DNA of 64,000 nucleotides from Doryteuthis pealeii (GCA_023376005.1 CM042141.1:97330066-97394065); one strand, 5' to 3'; shown: positions 42,232-52,299, numbered from the stretch's first letter. A program made the numbers and translations. Notes: generated by a model not told the origin, from the sequence alone.

Positions 42232-42689
42232 TATACACCCTCCGGGTGCAAGTATTTAAGTTTTGATGTAATACAATATTCTATTAAATTAGAAAAGTAA
42301 TGAGACTAAATAAGAATGCAGATAAAATGATTTGAAACAGAGGGGGTATAATCGAAAAATAGAACAATTTTGAAACTAACTCTTCCATCATTTTCCATCA
42401 CTCCTGTCTTTTATTGCTAAATTTTCCTTATTTAACTATTTAGTTAAATTAGGAAGTAAAGAATAAAATTACAGTTATCTCTTCTTGTGAATGGATTTCT
42501 TTTAAGATTTATCTATGGGATGTTTGCTCATATTTATTAAAATAAAACCAAATAATTAGAAATCAATAATACCAATCAAATATCTATTATGATCAAATTT
42601 ATAATATCAATATGCAAATTAGCCTTCCCGTTCACACTATAAACCGCTATTTTGTTGAATATATAAATACACTTGCATGTTGTTAATAG
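42232..42689 (-). mobile_element. Hel-A Helitron, 5'-truncated
   Basis: ACTAGCAAATATATACACCC and TCCGGGTGCAAGTATTTAAG give the CTAG end and hairpin. Interior ATGCAAATTAGCCTTCCCGT matches Hel-A. It breaks off at the GC-rich element that follows. Confidence 0.8.
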
Positions 42690-43079
42690 ACCTGCCCCCT
42701 CTTGAGGAGGAATGCCGACGGAATCAACCCAATTTTTGCACCCACCACCCATGAGCTTCGGTTCATGGGTGGTCCCACATTAATAGGGCCTTGTGTCTAA
42801 CCCGTACACGTGGAGTATGTGGTAAATACCTAGTATGTAGATCTGGCTCTTCGGAGCCGGGTTTCCAGTGGTTTTGGTCCTGGACCATACAAGCTAACAT
42901 TGTTGATCCCAGCGGGCCATTCCCACAGGCAATACCTGCCCCCTTGATTTAAAGGGGCAGGGCTGGGTTTATTGCCCGATGCCTGAGGCGCCCACTTCGG
43001 GGGGTGGGGGGTGTCGATGGGATCAACGCATTTTTTGCACCCGCCACCCATAAGCTTCGGTTCGTGGGTGGTCCCACAT
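42690..43079. mobile_element. GC-rich hairpin element with 60-bp terminal direct repeats
   Basis: 42721-42780 and 43019-43079 are direct repeats, each containing CCACCCATGAGCTTCGG and TTCATGGGTGG (or close variants), a perfect hairpin. Between them lie GGCTCTTCGGAGCC, a stem with a TTCG loop, and CCCCTTGATTTAAAGGGG. The GC content stands out from the surroundings. Overlapping 67-73 codon frames are Pro/Gly-rich artefacts. Function unknown. Confidence 0.6.
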
Positions 43080-43495
43080 GATATTTATATACCAAGGTGT
43101 AATAAATAAAGAACAAACAATATTTTGATTGAATACAAATAATGTGTGTCACGTTAGTGTAACAAGGAATCCCGGAACTGAGCCCCTCGCTTCAACCGCA
43201 GAGGGTTATGTACCCCTCTCCCGCCAGACCTTAAGTCCCAGTAAAAGTAAGTAAAGTCGTCGGGGCGGCCTAAAGTCGGTATCAGCCAATCAGCGAGGGA
43301 GTCTATCCCATTTTCAGTAGCGCTAGACCAAGGAGATTGTTTTTGGCATCTGAGGTGGAGCGCCACACCTATCATCAGCTCCTTACTTTACCGCACAGAT
43401 CCCTGTGCTACTCATATGCTGAGTTGGCGAGGACCGGAATCGAACTAGGAACCATGTGGCTTGTAATCAAGTAGGGTCCCTCCTATTCAAACTAA
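43079..43495 (+). repeat. Rep-N copy 2, split by SINE-2
   Basis: ATGATATTTATATACCAAGG through CTTAAGTCCCAGTAAAAG, then resumes at GGCTTGTAATCAAGTAGGGT after the SINE-2 copy at 43252-43470. Confidence 0.6.
43252..43470 (-). mobile_element. SINE-2 copy
   Basis: AAAGTCGTCGGGGCGGCC, CAGCGAGGGAGTCTATCCC, CGCTAGACCAAGGAGATTG and GGAGCGCCACACCTATC are in order. The tRNA-like end reads GGTTCCTAGTTCGATTCCGG on the minus strand (B box). Confidence 0.75.
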
Positions 43496-43496
43496 A

Positions 43497-44225
43497 GGGT
43501 TATTTGGTTTGTTATTTTGATTAATGGCATCTCAACCCTTGTGGGCAATTTAAGGTCAAATCTTTTTTTTGTATATCATTTTTTGGCGAATAGTTTGTCA
43601 GGTAAATATTTTTGTTTTGTTTGGTTTTAAACTGATTGAAATAATTTTCATTAACTTGTTGAGTATTAATGAATTGTTACAATTAATAAACTGATGACTG
43701 ACCCTCTTCTTTGTCTCTTTGTCAAAATATGAATTAAAATTTGACATCTCTACTTTGGAATCTACTACCGCAAAAAGTTATTAAAAGTTTAACACATCAC
43801 TTAATAAGTACCGGGCCTAACATATAAATTGCACCACTAATAAAAACAATCCATATATTTTTTCATATAGCGCTAGCCTTCAAATGGCACGTGTCAAAAT
43901 TTGAGCCCAATCGGATTATTAGTTTACAAATTACATTTATTTAGGTGAAGCTACTGTTGCAAATTTTCAAACAATAGAAAAATCAGAATTTCGTGTGTTG
44001 ATAAAGCATTGCTTTCTGATGGGAAAAATACGGTTCAAGCAACGCAATGGCCCAATAAGTGTTATTTGGACTCTGCTCCGTCGGAAACAACGGTTAAGAT
44101 GTGGTATACTGACTTTAAACGCGGTCGTACAGACACAAATGATGCTGAACGCTCAGGTCGCCCAAATTCGGGCATGTACTAATTACATTTGAATTAAGTT
44201 ATAAACTAAAATATAAACTTTAAAT
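43497..44225 (-). mobile_element. RetB copy, split by a mariner relic
   Basis: Tail TTTGGTTTGTTATTTTGATT and GGCATCTCAACCCTTGTGG, body to about 43800, resumed at 44173 (TACTAATTACATTTGAATTA). Confidence 0.65.
43807..44172 (+). pseudogene. Mariner transposase N-terminus, frameshifted
   Basis: Plus-strand reading gives EKSEFRVLIKHCFLMGK, then after loss of one A in the run at 44024-44028, NTVQATQWPNKCYLDSAPSE, and KMWYTDFKRGRTDTNDAERS followed by GRPNSGM. This is the N-terminal HTH region of a mariner transposase. The sequence ends there; the whole catalytic domain is missing. TACCGGGCCTAACATATAAA at 43809 may be the 5' terminal repeat next to a TA target. The element sits in RetB. Confidence 0.8.
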
Positions 44226-44789
44226 TTTGTTATTATAAATATGTTGTGTTTATGGGGTTAGGACATTATGGTTATTTGGTTTTTCCTTCTGTTGATTGTC
44301 GATTTGAAAAGGAATTAAGGAACGGAAAACAGACGAAATACAAGTGATCCTTTTGAGGTTCAAACTTTATTTTCCAGGGACAAGCAACGTTCCTTGTCCA
44401 AAAGACTAAGGTACTTTTTTTTTTTTAGATCGAAGAAGCCCTTTTCTCTGTACGCATACCCAGATGCTTCTTCCTGTCTAAGGCCTCCTGGGAGATTGTT
44501 ACTTTTTAAAAATTTAATTTAATTTGATTTGGTTTTATTAGTTTTTATTCTATTTTTTAATCCCCACAAGTTCAGCCTTATTAGTTGACAGTAAATTTGA
44601 ACATTGGCTTTTAAATATAAATAAGTTCACCACTTATGGATAGAAATAATATACAATAACTAGTTATGCATAAAAGTCCTTCCATCTCTGAGAGAAGAAC
44701 ACGCACTAATTGCACTTCCATCTACATGACAGGTGAGCATTGCGCCCCCAACATCGTGTCGCATGGCACACGAGAACACGGTCTACATG
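44226..44789. other. Unassigned stretch
   Basis: No gene recognised. A poly-T run is at 44417-44426. Confidence 0.4.
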
Positions 44790-44876
44790 TAAGTGTTATG
44801 CTTTATTCTATTACCGGCATCCTCAAGCCTTTACCTATAAAATATGTTTATCCTATTAGGACATTTCTTCTATATA

Positions 44877-45765
44877 TATTTATTATCCGCACGAACAGGA
44901 TATGACACTTGGTCAATTTCTTAAGCGGAGTTTAACATATTTGAATTCAGAATTTTTCTTCTCCTAGATTACTTTCCTAACCAAGGTTAACCGCCCTGTC
45001 GGCTGGGGCGTAGAATGCACCGACTGCACCTCTTCAGAGGGGTAAGACTCCCCCAATGGGGCCACCTGTTGGCCGTGGGTGGCGACCCGTGATGATTAAG
45101 GATAGAGCCCAGGTGGATGAGCAGTTCATGACATACAATACTCCACTTTGGCCCTATCTTGGGCTAGACGGGCGGCCGGAGAGGCCCCCTCCGATCAATC
45201 GGTTGGCCATGTCAAGCCCTAGCACCTATATGATTTTCCCAACCCTATTGCCCTTATGGCAAGCCCCAACCCCTTTTTATCATATAGGTGCTAGAAGGCG
45301 GTGGCTGCGGGTCTACATGTCCTGGGAATGACGTTAAACTCTATCTGATGGTGAGGTTCCAGTTTTGGAGGTTTGGGGAATGTGGAGCACCCCTTCATCA
45401 CCACTTCTCCCTGGTCCACTCTGACCCGGAGTGTTATTACCTGTTAAATAGAAAAATGTATTTATAAAAAAATTGTATTATCCATTAAGAATTGATTTAT
45501 TTCAAAACTTTATCGGCATTAAATGACCCACTGAGGTTGATATGCCGTAAAACAAAACAAACAAACAAAAATAACCAAGGTTAAAAAGTTCGGTCTTCCC
45601 TACTATTTACCCATATCCTTGGGGAGAACAGTTTGATTCATACCTTTCCCAAGGGTATTGCTATGAGAAATGCAAGCCGCCTCGTCCAGGATTTGAACTC
45701 GTCTCGCCGTGTCCATTTCCTTTGACGGTAACCATTACACCATGTGCCTTATCTGTATAAGATAT
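44877..45765 (-). mobile_element. SINE-1 split by RetA
   Basis: The minus-strand SINE-1 is at 44877-44990 (tail and 3' body) and 45585-45765 (5' body, GGATTTGAACTCG and ACCATTACACCATGTGC, i.e. B and A boxes reversed). RetA fills 44991-45571. Confidence 0.85.
44991..45571 (+). mobile_element. RetA, full length reference copy, 13-bp TSD
   Basis: It begins CCGCCCTGTCGGCTGGGGCG and ends GCCGTAAAACAAAACAAACA. TAACCAAGGTTAA is repeated at 44978-44990 and 45572-45584; the two halves of the host SINE join perfectly when it is removed. The internal stem CTAGCACCTATATGAT (45219-45234) pairs perfectly with 45279-45294. I see no A/B boxes of the tRNA type and no protein. Confidence 0.93.
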
Positions 45766-45840
45766 TATTAGTATCTTCTATCATGTTTTGTATTCTACTT
45801 CTATTAAGTTTGCTTGTTATCACTTCGGCCCTCGAAGGTA

Positions 45841-46592
45841 TTTTATCAGGCCCGCCGACGGTACTTAAATTTGTTTGTTAAAACGTACGAAATATGTGAA
45901 ATCAACCCATCGAATGAAATTGAGTCGTAGACATTTGAAAGAAATTCTCTTGATTGGATTTAGCAATTCCAAACCAAACATTGGTGATATCTTAAAAGGC
46001 AAACTTCAGTTTCACAAATCTCACTAAACCTTTCTGCTAATGTTGCGTTCTTTAATAATGTTTTGAAAATAAATATGTTGGTTAAATTTGTTTTTGTGCA
46101 TCTTACGCCACTCATCCATGAATATAACATGGAAAGATGAATTTTGTTTTACATCTTTTTCTCAGAGCTTTCGTTCTGGCTAGCAAGTATTGAACACAAT
46201 AATAATGTGGCCCGCGCTCGTTATTTTTTCGATTATCCGGCCCATTGTGAAAAAATTTTTGGTATTCCCTGGTGTACAGGATTATTTGCCCTTGTCTGCA
46301 GGATGACTTTTCCGATGATTGCGAAGAGGCAACACAATTAGTTACCATAGTGATGTATCCGATACTACAGGAAGAAGACGTCGATTTCCACTGTCCGTTG
46401 TAGGCACTACCCGAGGGGTCTGGTCTGCAGTTTTGTGCCATTGGCACATATACAATGCTGGACTATTTTGTCTGTGGGACACAAGCCAAAAGGTTTTATA
46501 CATTACAAATATGTCTATAAATAACTGGTCTCGTTCAAAATAGGCAAAGGAACGTTGCCAAGTAGGTTAATGGAGTGTACTTCCTTTCTATT
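45841..46592. other. Unassigned stretch with a 111-codon minus frame
   Basis: The frame 46112-46447 (minus) begins MPMAQNCRPDPSGSAYNGQW. No domain is recognised, and three other frames overlap it. Not called as a gene. Confidence 0.35.
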
Positions 46593-46620
46593 ACACACAC
46601 ACACACACACACACGTGCGC

Positions 46621-46692
46621 GCGGTGGTGACCTATGATGCGTAAGGACGGAATCCTGGTGGATGAGCAGTCCATGACATACAACACTCCAAT
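46621..46692 (+). mobile_element. RetA fragment
   Basis: GGTGGTGACCTATGATGCGT, AAGGACGGAATCCTGGTGGA and TGAGCAGTCCATGACATACA are RetA positions about 80-150. It lies between (AC)n(GC)n at 46593-46620 and a LINE-K piece. Confidence 0.7.
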
Positions 46693-46840
46693 AATAATAA
46701 TAAGATAAAGCGATAATTCTTCCAGGCTGTAGCCATGTCAGTGCTACTGTATGGCATAACCACATGGACTTTAACAAAACGATTGGAGAAAAAGCTAGCA
46801 TTATGGGAACTACACAAGGATACTGCGCACTATCCTGAAT
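46693..46840 (+). pseudogene. LINE-K fragment after the RT domain, left of a RetA arm
   Basis: The plus strand reads FFQAVAMSVLLYGITTWTLT and KRLEKK, then after a frameshift GNYTRILRTILN. This is the segment downstream of the RT catalytic motif in this LINE. A stop lies just before FFQ. The next expected coding sequence continues at 47040 beyond the RetA arm, so LINE-K was contiguous before that event. Confidence 0.75.
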
Positions 46841-47344
46841 TGATCGGTGGGACACTCTCTGACCGACCTAAGTAAAGGCCAACGTGGAGGGTTGCATGTC
46901 ATGGACTGCCTATCCACAAGGATTCCGTCATTAAGCATCACAGGTGGTACCTCACGGTTAACAGGTGGCCCTATTGGGGGGGGGAGTCTCACCTCTCTGT
47001 AAGGGTGCAGTCGGTGTATTCTAAAGACCCAGTCGACAATGTTCCTAGAAGCAGCATACCACAAAAAAGCAGCTGTACGGCCACTTACCTCCTATCACAC
47101 AAACCATCAAAGTAAAACGAACAAGACACGCTGCAACCTTGTCGACTGGGTCTTTAGAATACACCGACTGCACCCTTACAGAAAGGTAAGACTCCACCCC
47201 CAATGAGGCTATTTTTTAACCGTGGGGTGCCACCTGTGATGCTTAATGACGGAATTCTGGAGGATAGGCAGTCTATGACATGCAACCCTCCACGTTGGCA
47301 TTTACTTAGGCTAGACGGTCGGTCGGAGAGTCCCCCACCGATCA
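46841..47344. repeat. Inverted RetA duplication around LINE-K
   Basis: The left arm 46841-47039 (RetA 5' part, minus) and right arm 47139-47344 (RetA 5' part, plus) share private variants such as GTCGACTGGGTCTTTAGAAT and AACCCTCCACGTTGG not seen in other RetA copies. The 99-bp spacer 47040-47138 is LINE-K (AAAAAGCAGCTGTACGGCCA, the KQLYGHLPP segment). The arms look like products of one duplication. Confidence 0.8.
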
Positions 47345-47740
47345 ATCGGCTGGTCACGTCAAGCTATAGCAGCTATAGGATTGTCCCGATCCTATTGTCT
47401 TTATGGCAGACATTCAACGATTTTTATCATATATGTGTTAGAAGATGGTGGCTGGGGGTTTTGATATGAAGTTAAACTGCATCTAATGGTGAAGGTCCAG
47501 TTTTGGAGCTCTGGGGAATGTGAAGTACCCCTTCATCGCCATTAATCCCAGGTCCACTTTGACCCGGAGTGGTACTACCTGTTAGGGTCCCATCTATGGG
47601 TTAAATAGAAAACAATAAGTTTAAAGAAATGTGTTTAAAAATTCTGTTTTTAAAAAATTGAATACACATCAAGAATGAATAAAGCAAAATGTCTTCACAT
47701 ATCAACCCAATAGGGGTTGATATGCCGTAAAATCCAAATA
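47139..47740 (+). mobile_element. RetA copy, right arm and remainder
   Basis: It starts TTGTCGACTGGGTCTTTAGA, and runs to TTGATATGCCGTAAAATCC. The first 206 bp form the right arm of the inverted duplication. The internal stem is degraded (TATAGCAGCTATAGGATT against ATCATATATGTGTTAG). (AC)n follows at 47745-47776. Confidence 0.85.
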
Positions 47741-47741
47741 A

Positions 47742-47777
<36 letters not shown>

Positions 47778-48027
47778 CACACACAAAACCTTCATATATA
47801 GACCTTCACACACATTCCTTTTTTGTATTTTCGTTGGTGGTTTTGCTTTACATATTAATAAAGTTGTTATTTCTCTGATTTTTTTTAGATGAGGCTTGAT
47901 AATTAGTATTATAAAAGTTGTTATATTACAAGAATTGTCTTTCCTGTTCTCTTGAGGAATCTTCCTACATGAATCGTCCCAAATGGAACCGTAAATTATA
48001 TAAATAACCTTAGCAAATTCAAATGTG

Positions 48028-48247
48028 TGTTGAGGTGATGATATCTATATACCAAGGTGTAATAAATATATAGAGGCCAATAATATCTTGATACAATACT
48101 GTATGCCGCGTCAGTGTAACAGGGAGTTCCGGAACCGACCTCTTCGCTTCCACCGCAGTGTGTTGTGCTCACCCCTCCCCCAGACCTTAAATCCCAGTAC
48201 AAGGATTCTATTTAATTTTATCGGGTAGTGTCCCTGCTAGTCAAACT
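48028..48247 (+). repeat. Rep-N copy 3
   Basis: GATGATATCTATATACCAAG, GCGTCAGTGTAACAGGGAG, GGAACCGACCTCTTCGCTTC and CCTTAAATCCCAGTACAAGG are in family order. Confidence 0.6.
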
Positions 48248-48645
48248 AAAATATTCTTGTTTACCCTTAACCTCATCTACTGACAGTACGTCCTCGTTCA
48301 TATATATGTCGTTGACATACGCTGATGTAGCTCTCCTCATCAGCTCATCTTGCTCTAACACCATCTTAACGATGGCTTTCATAATTAGGAGTGCGACATT
48401 AAGGCCAAACTCCAGATACGTGTTATATATCCTACCCATGAACATTAATTGGTATGTCCCAATCCTCATAAATACGGGAGTATCATACTGACTGAGTAGA
48501 CTGATACCACTAGCAGTGGTTTACCTTTCTCCACGACGCTGGCGCATATTGTATTTTGTTAATGTTATAAAGATTCCATTTCATTTCCAACCCGGTTTGG
48601 TTACTCCTCATTTAGTAATCTTTGTTAGGTTATAACTACACGTCA
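48218..48645 (-). pseudogene. LTR-retrotransposon reverse transcriptase fragment
   Basis: The minus frame 48218-48469 includes FGLNVALLIMKAIVKMVLEQ and ATSAYVNDIYMNEDVLSVDE. FGLNVAPxIM and YVDD are palm-domain motifs of LTR retrotransposon RTs, most likely Ty3/gypsy type. YVDD is changed to YVND, losing one catalytic Asp, so the fragment could not be an active RT. The frame starts inside the domain. The sequence upstream (48470-48645) matches 3771-3955 on the other strand. The downstream end runs into Rep-N. Confidence 0.7.
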
Positions 48646-49306
48646 AGCAGTCTCTCCTTCCCTTGATGATGACGTTTGAAATGGCCTCATCCATTCATGG
48701 ATCCGTATTTGAAAATACACCTTGCGTAGGTGAAGCAAAGCCACGCCGGCTCCTTGGTGTCACCATTCCATTTTCTTTTTCGCACACACGTTCACATTTG
48801 CAGTGAAGGCATCCACATATTGGTTCACTTCCTGCTAGTCAATTACTGGCTGTAGCTGTAGTATAAACAATAGATTAGAGCTAAACACTGAATACATAAT
48901 TAATTAAAATACACGTTCCTCACAGTATATAGTACATAGTATGTACATTTCATTATACATATATCAAATGAATATTACATAAACATATAAATAGATGAAA
49001 ATAATGAAATTAAAATTGAAATTGAATGAACGGCTAAATGTCCATCACGGGTTTGCGCGTGACGTTTAAAAAAAAAAAAACACCACGAAACGCGTGTTTA
49101 TAACATAAAAAAAAAATAACGACAAAAAAAAAACAAAAAAAAACGCGTCCATTTCCGAAAATCGTCTCTGAAGATAAAGTTTTACTTTGAAATCGATAAG
49201 ACAAAAAATAACATCTTTTTGTTTTTATTTTTTACTTGCATTGTAATTGCTTTCAAATTAATACATTATAACATACTTAACAATGCTTCAAGCATATTAC
49301 CAATTA

Positions 49307-49312
<6 letters not shown>
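48646..49312. other. Unassigned AT-rich stretch
   Basis: It holds poly-A runs near 49068-49142. 49225-49312 is shared in reverse with 5593-5685. No gene found. Confidence 0.4.

Positions 49313-49362
<50 letters not shown>
49313..49362. repeat. (AT)n microsatellite next to a mariner end
   Basis: A pure run that directly adjoins the terminal repeat of the mariner element. Confidence 0.95.
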
Positions 49363-49366
<4 letters not shown>

Positions 49367-50253
49367 GTTCGGGTAAATTTGACAGTTTCATAAGGAAAAA
49401 GAAAAAGTGCTTTTTAAACAAAATTTAATGTATTGTAAAGAAATTCAACAGGCACGGAAATTACACTACTGTCAACAAGTTTCACTCAAAATAGCCGCCA
49501 TTAGCGTCGATCATAGCCTCGATCCTGCTCCAAAACCTGGAGCCAGCTGATGTTACAGTTTCCCTGAGAAGGGTCTAAAAAACTACCTTAATTCTGTCGA
49601 TTAACTGGGCTTTTGTAGTACTGGCACGGCGATTGGTGTCTTTCTCAACAGCGCCACATACATAATAATCCATGGTGTTAAGATCTGGGGAGTTCGGAGG
49701 CCAAACATTGGGACTGGTGTAGTCGTAAAAATTCACCGACAACCATTTTTGACTTTTCCCAGAGGTGTAACAGGGGGCCCCTGTCATACATATGGCCTAC
49801 CATTGGCTACCCTTGTTATCCAGGGCTTAACTACAGTGTTTAGCAACTCTACGTAGGCATCTGAGGGTCCCCCCAACACTTTTTCTGCAGATTTTCGAGG
49901 AATTATTTGTACGAACGCAATCATATCGTCTGTTATGTTTCTTTCCTCTAGCCATAGCCTCGTAGTCTCCATTGCAATTATCCAGTTCATGCCTGATTGT
50001 TTTTTACAGTGTTCAGGGAGCATTGGGCAGCTACCATAATCTCCTTATTTTGATGTCCAGCGCAGATCATCATGATACAAGTTATTCTCTTCCATGATTC
50101 AGGTGGGCTCCAGTCATCCATTTTATCTGTGATCACGTATATGAATGAAGAAGGGTCCAAGCTTTTAAATGATGTGTAGTGTGCGTCAACACCTCCAACC
50201 TACCCAGAAAAATAACCAAATACAAATATGTCAAATTTATCCCGAACACCCTG
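49361..50253 (-). mobile_element. Internally deleted mariner-like element
   Basis: The terminal repeats AGGGTGTTCGGGTAAATTTG at 49362 and, at 50232-50252, the reverse complement of AGGGTGTTCGGGATAAATTT are flanked by TA. On the minus strand an HTH segment (CAGHQNKEIMVAAQCSLNTV) is followed by ENLQKKVL-like sequence, then directly by VELLNTVVKPWITRVANGRP. The region with the first catalytic Asp is therefore deleted. Around 49784 a small deletion removes the second catalytic Asp and shifts frame. SPDLNTMDYYVCG and the C-terminus near 49500 complete it. A related fragment is at 59941. Confidence 0.85.
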
Positions 50254-50539
50254 TATAAGAATTTCAGTAATATCTGAATATATTGTATTGTCTCTTGTGG
50301 GATACTAAATTATTCTCTTAGTGTATAAGTGTAAAACTTCATATAATATCTTTACCCCTTTAAAGATATTATCGCTATCATCTTACAAATGTATTTTACT
50401 CATTTTGACTGTAATATAAGACAGTGTTACGGTTATGTAACATATAAATATTATTTTTGTATAAGAAATATTTAATTCTTATGCATATTGCGAGAGATTT
50501 GTTGAAGCTGTTTTAATGACCATCAACGGGATCAATTGA

Positions 50540-51168
50540 TTGGTTTGTTGGTTGGGTTTTACGGCATGTCAACCCTTTGGGTTATTTTATGCCGAATACT
50601 TCTATTGGTAAAACAAATGATTAATGCTGACAAAGTTTTTGAAATAATTTCGTTTTTAATGGATAATACAATTTTGTTTATAAACTCATGTTTTCTATTT
50701 AACCCATAGATGGGACCCTAACAGGTAGTACCACTCCGGGTCAGAGTGGAACAGGGAGCAATGGTGATGAAGGGGTGCTCCACATTCCCCAAACCTCCAA
50801 AACTGGAACCTCACCATCAGATAGAGTTTAACGTCATTCCCAGGACATGTAGACCCGCAGCCACCGCCTTCTAGCACCCATATGATAAAAAGGGATTGGG
50901 GCTTGCCATAATAAGGTTGGGAAAATCATATAGGTGCTAGGGCTTGATGTGACTAGCCGATTGATCGGGGGATCTCTCCGACCGCCCGTCTAGCCTAAGT
51001 AAGGTTCTAAGTGGAGTGTTGCATGTCATGGACTGCTCATCCACCAAGACCCCGCCCTTAAGCATCACGGGTCGCCACCCACGGCAAACAGGTGGCCCCA
51101 TTGGGGGAGTCTTACCCCTCTGCAGGGGTGCAGTCGGTGCATTCTAACGCCTCAGCCGACAGGGCGGA
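50540..51168 (-). mobile_element. RetA, full length, 11-bp TSD
   Basis: It starts in reverse with TTGGTTTGTTGGTTGGGTTT and TACGGCATGTCAACCC, and ends CTCAGCCGACAGGGCGG. GGATCAATTGA at 50529-50539 and 51169-51179. The internal stem is CTAGCACCCATATGAT against ATCATATAGGTGCTAG, near perfect. Confidence 0.92.
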
Positions 51169-51214
51169 GGATCAATTGAGTAACCTTATGTGATAATATT
51201 CATCCCAACATCTT

Positions 51215-51690
51215 GTAAAAGAACGATAGGTAGATGAAATATATTGTTTCCCCATACGGTATAAATATGAGAAAAAATTACGATGAAGTAAAAACAAGGA
51301 TATTTTATTGTCTGAGTAAACTTAATAGAAGATAATACAAACATATCAGGAGATAAAACAAAGATCTTATTTATAGTTGTACGAGTGAAATGTCCTAATA
51401 AGAAAATAGACTTTTAGTAGATAAAGTGTTGAGTCTGCAGATAAAAGAGGAAAGTGTAGACTTACATGATGAGCATGTTTTTGTGCGCCATGCAACACAA
51501 GAATGCTGGAAGCGCCTTTCCTTTTTGTCCGTAGTCTGGAGACACAACTGGCACGTGTTACCTCTATAAAGGCTGGAGGATAAAAGAGGTTTTGGCTTTG
51601 ACGCTTCCGATTTTATAATGCTGCTGAGTGCGCCAGGCTATTCGCAGACACGAAAGGTATTTATCTCTCGTGTCCCCTATTAGTCGAAGT
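51215..51690 (+). repeat. Rep-M copy 2
   Basis: GATATTTTATTGTCTGAGTA, GAGTGAAATGTCCTAATAAG, TTAGTAGATAAAGTGTTGAG and GGCTTTGACGCTTCCGATTT are in Rep-M order. It ends with a degenerate form of the 24-bp palindrome (51649-51672). Confidence 0.6.
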
Positions 51691-52293
51691 ATGTAATCTT
51701 AACAGTCTTTATTTCGCATTCAAATAGACAAGTTTTCTAAGAAAGGGATATGTATGTTGATAGTGGTTGGAAAAACAAACAATTGGAAATATTTTCAATC
51801 CGAAATACATTATAATAATTATAAACTACTGTTCTAGTTTGACTATGAACTACTACCAACAAAAGCAATTCATAATGCTGGCGGTTTCGCCACCTAGAAG
51901 CTACTTGAAGACATGGGGGTAATTACCTTTCGTGTCTCACATAGAAAAACCATGGCAAGTTGGGAATGTAATCCATACACTACACCAGCAAGAATTTGAA
52001 CTCGTCTCCCCGATTCCATTTTCTGTATCATAACCATTATGCCACCAGCATTCCATTTATATGTGAAATATGTAATAATTGTTTGCTTTTGTTGGTAGTA
52101 ATTCATAGTCAAATTAGAACAACAGTTTATAATTACTATAATATATTTCAGATTTAAAATATTTCCAATTTTTGTTTTTTCAAAACACTAACAACATCCA
52201 TACCTCTTTTTCAGAAAACTTGTCTATTTGAATGTAATAGATAATGTAATAGATAAAGACTGTTAAGATTACACCTTTTGACTAATAAGGGAC
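51672..52293. mobile_element. Foldback element with tRNA-SINE in its loop
   Basis: The arms 51672-51868 and 52083-52293 are reverse complements with scattered differences (GTAATCTTAACAGTCTTTAT against ATAAAGACTGTTAAGATTAC; GACTATGAACTACTACCAAC against GTTGGTAGTAATTCATAGTC). The spacer holds, on the minus strand, GGTGGCATAATGGTTATGAT (A box) and GAGTTCAAATTC (B box). Same architecture as 17857-18212, different sequence. Confidence 0.75.
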
Positions 52294-52299
52294 AGATTC

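Larger units (their letters stand above)
44790..45840 (+). repeat. Rep-T copy 4, host of a nested SINE
   Basis: ATGCTTTATTCTATTACCGG, AAGCCTTTACCTATAAAATA and AGGACATTTCTTCTATAT lie at 44790-44876. The matching continuation ATCATGTTTTGTATTCTACT and TATTAAGTTTGCTTGTTATC is at 45780-45825. The gap is filled by SINE-1. Confidence 0.6.

Noticed and set aside
45056..45331. Recurring frame starting GPPVGRGWRP in several places
   Set aside because: It lies in RetA, is opened and closed at different points in each copy, and shows indels not in multiples of three.
46112..46447. 111-codon minus frame
   Set aside because: No recognisable domain, no splice or promoter context, and other frames overlap on the opposite strand.
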